Assembly (NCBI GenBank): GCA_903929925.1
Contig: CAIYWO010000056.1
Span: 1 to 7,714, forward strand
DNA length: 7,714 bases
DNA from: an uncultured beta proteobacterium
Lineage (GTDB): Bacteria; Pseudomonadota; Gammaproteobacteria; Burkholderiales; Burkholderiaceae_B
Reading direction: 5' to 3'
The notes beneath the pieces were generated by a model. That model was not told the origin of the DNA, searched no databases, and saw only the letters and a program-made list of their open reading frames with translations. How positions within the stretch are numbered: the first letter of the stretch is position 1; each line of letters opens with the position of its first letter. Position numbers and translations under genes: made by a program. Of the stretch, positions 1 to 5,557 are shown in pieces.

Positions 1-332
1 CGTGCCAAGTCAGCAACCCATACTAAGAATAGAGGGCAGCTGCGGATAAAGGCTTGGTTCGCTGCAAACTGTGAGAGGCGGTCTTTACGCTCTTGATCTT
101 GCACCGCAACAACGCTCCAGGTCTGCAAATTAGAGGAAGTGGAGGCAGACTGCGCTGCGGCCACCAGCAGTTCAGCGGTATTGGGCGCTAAGGGTTCGTT
201 GGTAAACGCGCGCACGGAGCGGTGCTGCATGAGTGTTTCGAGCGTTGGATTCAACGCATCCAACACGGAAGGGTTGTTGCCGTAACGTGCTTGCAGCAGA
301 GAGGCGAGCGTGGCGTGTGAGTGCTGTGTCAT
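1..332 (-). CDS. NfsA-like NADPH-dependent nitroreductase/oxidoreductase, N-terminal part (3' end outside window)
   Basis: The minus strand reads an open frame of 110 codons from an ATG at 332-330 to the left window edge; the C-terminal half or more is missing. The protein has HRSVRAF at residues 37-43, then QSASTSSNLQTWSVVAV at 61-77 and a hydrophobic strand LFLVWVADL at 101-109. This order (helix, HRS-R-F, the S/T-rich FMN-contacting segment, hydrophobic strand) is that of the NfsA/Frp group of FMN-dependent nitroreductases, usually about 240-280 residues. Such enzymes are cytosolic and transfer two electrons from NAD(P)H to nitro compounds, quinones or flavins; the physiological substrate cannot be read here. 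The start is fixed by an in-frame stop at 353-351 with no other usable start between; its Shine-Dalgarno sequence is weak. It is divergent from the MBL-fold gene across a 107-bp gap. The family call is firm, the substrate unknown. Confidence 0.85.
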   Translation of the reverse strand, partial: MTQHSHATLASLLQARYGNNPSVLDALNPTLETLMQHRSVRAFTNEPLAPNTAELLVAAAQSASTSSNLQTWSVVAVQDQERKDRLSQFAANQAFIRSCPLFLVWVADLA

Positions 333-382
333 GTGCGTAGGTACCGTTGGTCAAGAAAAAGGTTTATTCCAGTGTCGATAAG

Positions 383-413
383 CATACCTTGGGTTACAGT
401 TAACACCAAGATG
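383..413. promoter_or_regulatory. Imperfect inverted repeat, candidate operator
   Basis: The segments CAT (383-385), CTTGG (388-392) and GTTA (393-396) are mirrored by TAAC (401-404), CCAAG (406-410) and ATG (411-413) around a CAGT centre. The left arm carries two extra bases (386-387) and the right arm one (405). Twelve base pairs of symmetry in a divergent gap suits a dimeric repressor or activator site. A transcript hairpin is possible, but no T-run follows, so it is not a typical terminator. No regulator gene is visible in the window; function is inferred. Confidence 0.4.
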
Positions 414-427
414 TTCTGAAAAATTGC

Positions 428-432
428 GGGGA
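428..432 (+). promoter_or_regulatory. Ribosome binding site supporting the TTG start at 440
   Basis: GGGGA lies 7 nt before the TTG at 440-442. Upstream in this frame there is no ATG or GTG close by, and the nearby ATG at 411 is out of frame and stops after two codons. The spacing supports the unusual TTG start. Confidence 0.5.
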
Positions 433-439
433 TTGTCCT

Positions 440-1321
440 TTGGCAACGACGAGATTGGGTGCATTTGCAATCGAACGGATAGTCGATCTTGAGCTTTCTT
501 ACGCTGCGGCGAGCCACTTTTTTCCTGACCTGACGCCTGAGATGCTCGCAATCTGCCAGCGCGAGTTTGAGCCAGGTCAATTGACGGCAGATGGTCGTCT
601 TGAAATGAGTTTTCATTCTTTTGTGATTAAGACGGGGCGCCATGTGATTGTGGTGGACACCTGCTGTGGGAATCACAAACAAAGACCCTTGCGGCCTGCA
701 TTTCATCAAATGGACACTGGTTATCTGGGTGCCCTAGCGCGCGCACAGGTCAAACCTGAAGAGGTGGACTTCGTGATGTGCACCCACCTACATTGGGACC
801 ACGTGGGTTGGAACACACAGCTCGTGGACGGTCGATGGTGTCCGACTTTTCCGAATGCGAAATACATCATGTCAAAAATTGAATATGAGCATTGGGATCG
901 TGCTTACCGAAGCGGCGTAAAAGACACGCATACGCAGGCGTTTGAAGATAGCGTGGATCCGATTGTGCGGGCGAAGCAGGCAGTGCTGGTGGATAACGAT
1001 TATGAGCTTGATGACGGCATTGCGCTTGAGGCATGTCCTGGACACTCGCCGGGAAATTGTGTCATCAACCTCTCATCCCAGGGGCAACGCGGCGTGATGA
1101 CAGGAGATGTGTTGCACCATCAGATTCAACTACGTTACCCACAAATGTCGACGATTGCAGATGATGATCCAAACCTGGCGCGTAAGACACGTATCGCATT
1201 AATTGAACGGCACGCAGGAACCGGGAACTTGATTTTTCCTGCGCATTTTCCAAACCCCAGTGTCGGACGGATTGAAGTGAATCAAACTGGCGGATTTCGA
1301 TTCGATACACATGAACGCTGA
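440..1321 (+). CDS. MBL-fold metallo-hydrolase
   Basis: This 293-residue protein is a metallo-beta-lactamase-fold hydrolase, cytosolic by the absence of a signal peptide. The dinuclear metal site can be read: HLHWDH at residues 116-121 (the HxHxDH motif), H202 in GHSPGN, D223 in TGDVLHH, and H269 in FPAHFP. VVDTCCG at 71-77 is the strand and turn before the active site. Length and motif spacing fit the lactonase/glyoxalase-II-like branch, which hydrolyses lactones, thioesters or similar bonds; the actual substrate is not determined. The TTG start at 440 is chosen because residues 8-45 look like a genuine N-terminal region, whereas the first internal ATG (residue 35) would remove it. The stop overlaps the next gene by 11 bp, so the two are probably translationally coupled. 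It starts a three-gene set with a transporter and a GrdB-like protein. Confidence 0.88.
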   Translation: MATTRLGAFAIERIVDLELSYAAASHFFPDLTPEMLAICQREFEPGQLTADGRLEMSFHSFVIKTGRHVIVVDTCCGNHKQRPLRPAFHQMDTGYLGALARAQVKPEEVDFVMCTHLHWDHVGWNTQLVDGRWCPTFPNAKYIMSKIEYEHWDRAYRSGVKDTHTQAFEDSVDPIVRAKQAVLVDNDYELDDGIALEACPGHSPGNCVINLSSQGQRGVMTGDVLHHQIQLRYPQMSTIADDDPNLARKTRIALIERHAGTGNLIFPAHFPNPSVGRIEVNQTGGFRFDTHER

Positions 1322-2219
1322 TGCCGCGCGCCGTCGTAAGGCGATTTTGTTGCTCGCTCTGCTCGTTTTGATCTGGGGGGTGAACTGGGTCGTTGCAAAA
1401 ATGTCGCTGGCCTACATCTCTCCGATATGGGTCACCGCACTACGTTTGTTGCCTGCCTGCGTATTGTTTTTTTCATTATGTTTGTTTACCGGTCGCTTGA
1501 AAGTGCCTGTTCGTGCGGATCTGCCCGTTGTATTTTCAATTGGCCTATTGCATATGGTGGGTTTCTCTGTATTGGTCAGTATCGGTATTCAGTACATGAC
1601 TGCAGGAAAATCAATTGTCTTGGCGTATACAACACCTCTCTGGGTATTACCCGCTGCTTGGTTTTTCCTTGGTGAAAAACTCACGCGTCGCAAGTTGACT
1701 GGATTAGTGGTCGGCATGCTTGGACTTGTTTTGCTCTTGCAGCCAGGCGAGCTCGATTGGTCTGATCGCGATGTGTTGATTGGGCATGGGTTCGTACTGC
1801 TCGCAGCCTTGTTGTGGGCCGGATCCATTGTCTATGGTCGTGCGCACAAGTGGGTGACCCCACCTTTCGCGTTATTGCCCTGGCAGATGCTCGTTGGCGG
1901 CTTGACGCAGTTAGTCCTTGCGTTGGCAATCGAGGGCTTGCCTCAGATCAAGTGGTCCGTCGAGTTCCTTTTGTTAGTGGGTTTCAATTGTTTGTTGGGT
2001 AATGGACTTGCCTATTGGCTCATGAATGTTGTGAGCCGAGATCTGCCTGCAAGTGCGGTTTCGATGGGCTTATTGGGTGTTCCAGTCATTGGACTTGTTT
2101 GCTCTAGTCTTGTGCTGGATGAAACACTTGGACCTGCGTTGTTGATTGCTGCGGCGTTGATTATTTTTGGAATTATTTTGGGCACGACGACCCCAAGGAA
2201 AGAGCATGAACAAAAATGA
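1311..2219 (+). CDS. EamA/DMT-superfamily transporter
   Basis: This 302-residue integral membrane protein has ten predicted transmembrane segments, approximately at residues 11-30, 36-60, 70-92, 100-120, 128-144, 156-176, 184-206, 216-240, 247-268 and 273-291. They fall into two EamA repeats of five helices, the normal architecture and length of the drug/metabolite transporter superfamily. Family hallmarks include LIWGVNWVVAK near the N-terminus, AYTTPLWVLPAAWFFLGEKL ending repeat 1, and LVLDETLGPALLIAAALII ending repeat 2. Members usually export amino acids, small metabolites or toxic compounds across the inner membrane; direction and substrate here are unknown. The ATG lies inside the end of the MBL gene with no strong Shine-Dalgarno sequence, consistent with coupled translation. 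Its own stop lies 14 bp inside the GrdB-like gene. Family assignment is secure, specificity is not. Confidence 0.93.
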   Translation: MNADAARRRKAILLLALLVLIWGVNWVVAKMSLAYISPIWVTALRLLPACVLFFSLCLFTGRLKVPVRADLPVVFSIGLLHMVGFSVLVSIGIQYMTAGKSIVLAYTTPLWVLPAAWFFLGEKLTRRKLTGLVVGMLGLVLLLQPGELDWSDRDVLIGHGFVLLAALLWAGSIVYGRAHKWVTPPFALLPWQMLVGGLTQLVLALAIEGLPQIKWSVEFLLLVGFNCLLGNGLAYWLMNVVSRDLPASAVSMGLLGVPVIGLVCSSLVLDETLGPALLIAAALIIFGIILGTTTPRKEHEQK

Positions 2220-3162
2220 CATCCCTAAACCTCCGTCAGATGCTGAGCTAGGCTTTGCACCCGATGAAGATGCACCGATTCCCTACATGAAGCGGACTCG
2301 AGATTGGTACCTTGCGCTAGGCTATGGAAACCCGTATCGCTGGGCGCATTACGTTGAGGTGCCATTTACTCCCTTGGCTCAGCCACTCGCGCAGACGACG
2401 GTCGCGCTTATCAGTACCGCGTCACCTTACGATCCCACCAAAGGGGAACAAGGCGTTGGTGCACCGTATAACGCCGAGGCGAAGTTTTATAAGGTTTACT
2501 CGGGCGATAGCTCGGTTGATCACGATGTGCGGGTGTCGCACGTGGCGATTGATCGAAAGCACACGACTATGGAAGACCGCAATACATGGTTTCCATTGCC
2601 AGCGTTGCGCGCTGCCGTCGCAAAAGGTCGAATCGGTCGTCTGGCAAAAAACTTTTTTGGTGTGCCAACGAACCGCAGTCAACGTCATACCCTAGAGGTA
2701 GACTGCCCTGAGGTCTTGCGGCGTTGCCGCGAAGACGGCGTTCAGGCTGTGGTGCTTGTCCCAAATTGCCCGGTGTGTCATCAAACACTGAGCCTGGTCG
2801 CACGCTACCTTGAGGCAGCAGGTATCCCGACGGTATTACTCGCTTGCGCGAAAGATATTATCGAGCACTGTGGTGTCCCACGAGCCATGTTCAGCGACTT
2901 TCCGTTGGGAAATGCGGCTGGCAAACCGAAGGATCCCGCGTCGCAGGCGGCAACCTTGGAGCTTGCGTTGCGCACGCTTGAGTCTGCACCTGCGGCACGT
3001 ACCACGGTGCAATCGCCTCAACGCTGGAGCGAGTCGCACGCGTGGAAGCGTGATTACTCTAATGTGGAATGCGTCAGCCCTGATGAGTTGACCCGGCTGC
3101 GTGCAGCGAACGACCGGGCCAAGGAGGCGGCTAAGGCGTTACGCGACAATCAGTTGACGTAA
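2206..3162 (+). CDS. Glycine/sarcosine/betaine reductase component B (GrdB)-related protein, Cys in place of Sec
   Basis: This 318-residue cytosolic protein resembles the GrdB/PrdB family of selenoprotein reductases in three places: VPFTPLAQPL followed by VALISTASPY (residues 52-75); DVRVSHVAIDR with WFPLPALRAAVAKGRIG (107-144); and VVLVPNCPVCHQTLSLVAR (182-200) followed by LEAAGIPTVLL. In Clostridial GrdB the third region holds the catalytic selenocysteine; here the equivalent motif is C188-P-V-C191, so no Sec insertion is needed. The start is set at ATG 2206 because AAGGA at 2195-2199 lies 6 nt upstream; an in-frame TTG at 2167 lies inside the transporter gene and is unlikely. The partners of true glycine reductase (GrdA, GrdC, GrdD, GrdE) are absent from the window, so anaerobic glycine reduction is improbable. 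A thiol or disulfide redox role, or reductive cleavage of a C-N or C-X bond, is possible. The C-terminal tail (about 292-318) is charged and helical. Homology is fairly sure, function unknown. Confidence 0.72.
   Translation: MNKNDIPKPPSDAELGFAPDEDAPIPYMKRTRDWYLALGYGNPYRWAHYVEVPFTPLAQPLAQTTVALISTASPYDPTKGEQGVGAPYNAEAKFYKVYSGDSSVDHDVRVSHVAIDRKHTTMEDRNTWFPLPALRAAVAKGRIGRLAKNFFGVPTNRSQRHTLEVDCPEVLRRCREDGVQAVVLVPNCPVCHQTLSLVARYLEAAGIPTVLLACAKDIIEHCGVPRAMFSDFPLGNAAGKPKDPASQAATLELALRTLESAPAARTTVQSPQRWSESHAWKRDYSNVECVSPDELTRLRAANDRAKEAAKALRDNQLT
2767..2778 (+). other. CPVC motif at the GrdB selenocysteine position
   Basis: The codons TGC CCG GTG TGT encode Cys-Pro-Val-Cys at residues 188-191 of the GrdB-like protein, directly after the hydrophobic strand AVVLVPN. 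There is no in-frame TGA here, so the site is read as an ordinary thiol pair. A CxxC pair at the end of a strand and start of a helix suits redox chemistry or metal binding; which applies is not visible. Confidence 0.6.
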
Positions 3163-4130
3163 AGTCCGGCCGATTTGATCAGCGGGGTGAACATATTGAT
3201 TTCGTTCTGAAGATGCTCACGCAGTTTGGCCGGTGTTGCCAGTGCAGGTGGTACCGGTGCACTGCCGATCCCTTCGAGGCGCTCTTTCACGACCGGATCC
3301 AAGACAGCTTTTGCTAAGGCATCAGACAGCTTGTCGATGATTGGCTTTGGCGTTCCCTTTGGCGCGTAGAGTCCAAACCAGATACTGATGTCAAAACCTT
3401 TGACGCCAGCTTCGTTCAGGGAAGGGAGGTCAGGCAAAGACTCGAGACGTTTGCTGCCCGCGACAGCATAGGCTTTTACGCGATTAGCTTTGATCGCAGG
3501 GATGGTGCCGGTTGTTTGGTCGCAAAGCAAATCTATCTGACCACCCATCAAGTCATTCAGGGCTGGCCCAGTCCCTTTGTAAGGAATCAGTGTTGGCTTG
3601 ATGCCAAGCGTTTCCATGAACAGCAGACTGCAGAGATGGGACGCCGAACCAGCGCCAGCATTACCCATACTGATTTTTTCACCGTTCTTTCTGATGTAGT
3701 CGACGAACTCTTGCGTGCCCACGGGTGGGAAGTCCTTGCGGGCGACCAACACCATGGGGCCAACGGTGGCCAACCCGACTGGTTCAAAATCCTTCACGGG
3801 GTCGTAGGAAAGGTTTTTGATCATTAGCGAATTGGTTGCATGGCTAATGTGAATCATCAGTAGGTTGTAGCCATCGGGTGCAGATCTAGCGACCTTTGCA
3901 GTGCCGATACTTCCGCCAGCGCCAGCGACGTTTTCGACAACAATTTGTTGTCCCAGCGTTTTTTGCATCGCAGCAGCAAACAGGCGAGTGATGGTATCGC
4001 CCGGACCGCCGGGCGCATAAGGCATCGCCATGGTGATAATTTTTGATGGGTATTCTTGCGCAGAGGCAGATAGCGCAGCGGCGGCCAACCCGGCAGCAAC
4101 GATTAGTTTACGTACTAAGACTGTTTTCAT
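3150..4130 (-). CDS. Bug/TctC-family periplasmic tripartite tricarboxylate-type solute-binding protein
   Basis: The minus-strand gene encodes 326 residues. Residues 1-24 form a Sec signal peptide (MKTVLVRK, a hydrophobic Ala/Leu core, then ASA before QEYPSK), so the mature protein is periplasmic. The mature part shows Bug-family landmarks: PYAPGGPGDTITRL at 37-50, the ENVAGAGGSIGTAKVARSAPDGY segment, YDPVKDFEPVGL, a YKGTGPALNDLMGGQIDLL segment, and LPDLPSLNEAGVKGFD with the WFGLYAPKGTP segment. Bug proteins bind carboxylates or amides with a closing two-lobed fold; some feed TctAB permeases, many are orphans or sensory. No tctA/tctB gene is present here. AGGGGA (complement of 4141-4146) lies 10 nt before the ATG. 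It is divergent from the lyase operon, which suggests that its ligand is the operon's substrate or a relative. The stop overlaps the convergent GrdB-like gene by 13 bp. Length is normal for the family. Confidence 0.95.
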   Translation of the reverse strand: MKTVLVRKLIVAAGLAAAALSASAQEYPSKIITMAMPYAPGGPGDTITRLFAAAMQKTLGQQIVVENVAGAGGSIGTAKVARSAPDGYNLLMIHISHATNSLMIKNLSYDPVKDFEPVGLATVGPMVLVARKDFPPVGTQEFVDYIRKNGEKISMGNAGAGSASHLCSLLFMETLGIKPTLIPYKGTGPALNDLMGGQIDLLCDQTTGTIPAIKANRVKAYAVAGSKRLESLPDLPSLNEAGVKGFDISIWFGLYAPKGTPKPIIDKLSDALAKAVLDPVVKERLEGIGSAPVPPALATPAKLREHLQNEINMFTPLIKSAGLYVN

Positions 4131-4202
4131 TTTGACTGCGTCCCCTAAGTAAAAGTAATTTGATATTACTATGTAAGTACTTTTTTTTAGCTGAAAAACC
4201 CT
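4131..4202. promoter_or_regulatory. AT-rich divergent control region between the Bug gene and the lyase operon
   Basis: These 72 bp must hold the promoters of two divergent units. They are much more AT-rich than the neighbouring genes. They contain the dyad at 4154-4170, the 8-bp palindrome AAGTACTT at 4175-4182, related AAGTA elements at 4147, 4153 and 4175, and a run of eight T at 4181-4188. TTGATA (4160-4165) resembles a plus-strand -35 box and CTTACA (complement of 4172-4177) a minus-strand one, but neither has a good -10 partner, so I name no promoter. The compact layout suggests one regulator controlling both directions. Confidence 0.6.
4154..4170. promoter_or_regulatory. Perfect dyad AGTAAT-N5-ATTACT, candidate operator
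   Basis: AGTAATTTGATATTACT is a perfect inverted repeat with 6-bp arms and a 5-bp centre. Positions 4156-4168 read TAAT-N5-ATTA, which has the T-N11-A form of LysR-type regulator boxes. It sits near the middle of the divergent gap, where such regulators commonly act. No LysR or GntR gene is in the window, so the protein that binds it is unknown and the assignment is inferred from symmetry and place. Confidence 0.45.
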
Positions 4203-5549
4203 ATGCCTATCTCGATGCTTGAATCCGCAATTTTTAAGGACATGTTTGGCACTGGCGCCATGCGTGCGGTGTTTGATGATGCGGCAACGCTGTATCGCTA
4301 CACGGAAACCGAAATCGCCCTGGCCAAAGTCCAGGGTGATCTAGGCGTTATCCCGAAGGCTGCTGCCGCTGCAATCTGCCAGCGTGCTGATTCGACCAAG
4401 CTCGATTTGGTGGAACTTAAGCGCGAAACCGAAATCGTCGGTTACCCGATTTTGCCCTTGGTGCACCAATTATCCAAAATGTGCGGCCCGGAGGGCGAGT
4501 ATCTGCACTGGGGTGCCACCACGCAAGACATCATGGATACGGCCACTGTGTTGCAGGTACGCGCAGCACTAGAAATCATCGAAACGGATCTGAAAGAGCT
4601 TGATCAAATTTTGGACCAGCTATCCGCCACCTATCGCGATGCACCCATGGCGGGTCGAACACATTTACAGCATGCCTTGCCCATTACGTTTGGTTATAAG
4701 GCTGCGGTGTGGTTGCTAATGGTGCGACGTCACCGCGAGCGCTTAGAGCAGCTCAAGCCGCGCGTGTTGATTGGGCAGTTCGGTGGTGCCGCAGGTACCC
4801 TAGCGTCGTTAGGGGAACACGGCTTACCTGTGCAGGCAGCTTTGATGAAAGAGCTCGGCTTAGGTTTAGCGCCGGTGACTTGGCATGTCGCACGTGACGG
4901 ACTGGTTGAGACCATTCAATTCTTGGCGTTGGTCACTGGGTCGCTCGGCAAAATTGCCTACGACATCATGTTAATGATGACCAATGAGCTCGGCGAGGCG
5001 TTTGAGCCTTTTGTTAAAGGCCGTGGTGCCTCAAGCACCATGCCTCAGAAACGCAATCCGATTTCTTGCGAACTCATGTTGAGTGCCTCTAAAGCCGTCA
5101 GACAGCATGCGGGCTTGGCCTTGGATGCGATGGTTCAAGACTTCGAACGTGCAACGGGTCCCTGGCATATTGAGTGGTCTGCGATTCCGGAGGCCTTTAT
5201 TTTGTCGGCAGGTGCTTTGCACCAAGCCAAATTTATGTTGAGCGGGCTCGAAGTCGACACCCAGCGCATGCTGAAAAACCTAGATTTGACCGGTGGCCTG
5301 ATTGTTGCCGAAGCAGTCATGATGGGGCTCGCCCCGCATATCGGGCGTCAAACCGCGCACGATGTAGTCTATGACGCCTGTCGTATTGCAGCGACCGAAG
5401 GTAAGAAACTTGCTGAGGTTTTGTACTTGGATGCAAAAGTGAGTGGCAAGCTGGATCGGGCACGAATTGATGCGCTTTGTGACCCTGCGAACTACTTGGG
5501 CGCAGCGCCTCAGATGGTCGATCAAATGCGTGCCTGGCATAAGAGCTGA
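4203..5549 (+). CDS. Fumarase/aspartase-superfamily lyase (3-carboxymuconate cycloisomerase / adenylosuccinate lyase-like)
   Basis: This 448-residue cytosolic enzyme carries the conserved regions of the superfamily: HWGATTQDI at 102-110, GRTHLQHALPITFG at 151-164, and the signature SSTMPQKRNP at 277-286, in which S278 is expected to be the catalytic base. Members are homotetramers that eliminate fumarate from succinyl compounds, or cycloisomerise 3-carboxy-cis,cis-muconate. MPQKRNP and the length of about 450 resemble bacterial PcaB and its relatives more than purine PurB. No other protocatechuate-pathway gene is nearby, so pcaB is not assigned. The ATG at 4203 has little Shine-Dalgarno sequence, but the N-terminus MPISMLESAIFKDMFGT looks like that of family members; an internal ATG at 4215 is the alternative. 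It leads an operon, with the fumarase-type gene 8 bp downstream. A fumarate-releasing C-N or C-C lyase is an attractive reading; the substrate is unknown. Confidence 0.9.
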   Translation: MPISMLESAIFKDMFGTGAMRAVFDDAATLYRYTETEIALAKVQGDLGVIPKAAAAAICQRADSTKLDLVELKRETEIVGYPILPLVHQLSKMCGPEGEYLHWGATTQDIMDTATVLQVRAALEIIETDLKELDQILDQLSATYRDAPMAGRTHLQHALPITFGYKAAVWLLMVRRHRERLEQLKPRVLIGQFGGAAGTLASLGEHGLPVQAALMKELGLGLAPVTWHVARDGLVETIQFLALVTGSLGKIAYDIMLMMTNELGEAFEPFVKGRGASSTMPQKRNPISCELMLSASKAVRQHAGLALDAMVQDFERATGPWHIEWSAIPEAFILSAGALHQAKFMLSGLEVDTQRMLKNLDLTGGLIVAEAVMMGLAPHIGRQTAHDVVYDACRIAATEGKKLAEVLYLDAKVSGKLDRARIDALCDPANYLGAAPQMVDQMRAWHKS

Positions 5550-5557
5550 GGCTGCAG

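Larger units (their letters stand above)
333..439. promoter_or_regulatory. Divergent intergenic region between the nitroreductase and the MBL-fold gene
   Basis: This 107-bp gap separates two divergently transcribed genes, so it should hold promoters for both strands. The right part contains the inverted repeat listed at 383-413 and the ribosome binding site of the plus-strand gene. I could not find a convincing sigma70 -35/-10 pair on either strand. No ORF in it resembles a gene. Confidence 0.5.

Noticed and set aside
172..354. Minus-strand ORF beginning at 354 near the left edge
   Set aside because: It is a shifted frame over the nitroreductase; the frame from 332 gives the recognisable HRSVRAF and S/T-rich flavin segment.
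329..709. Minus-strand ORF of 126 codons opposite the MBL gene
   Set aside because: It lies antisense to a clear MBL-fold gene, is rich in Arg, Cys and His as shadow frames are, and resembles no family.
2167..2205. Upstream TTG start for the GrdB-like gene
   Set aside because: The extra 13 residues come from within the transporter coding sequence, and a good Shine-Dalgarno sequence directly precedes ATG 2206.
4181..4188. T8 run as an intrinsic terminator
   Set aside because: The preceding stem candidates are short and AT-rich, and no gene ends there; it lies in a divergent promoter gap.
4203..5549. Calling the lyase purB or pcaB
   Set aside because: The signature fits the wider superfamily, but no purine or protocatechuate genes are adjacent, so a specific symbol is not supported.
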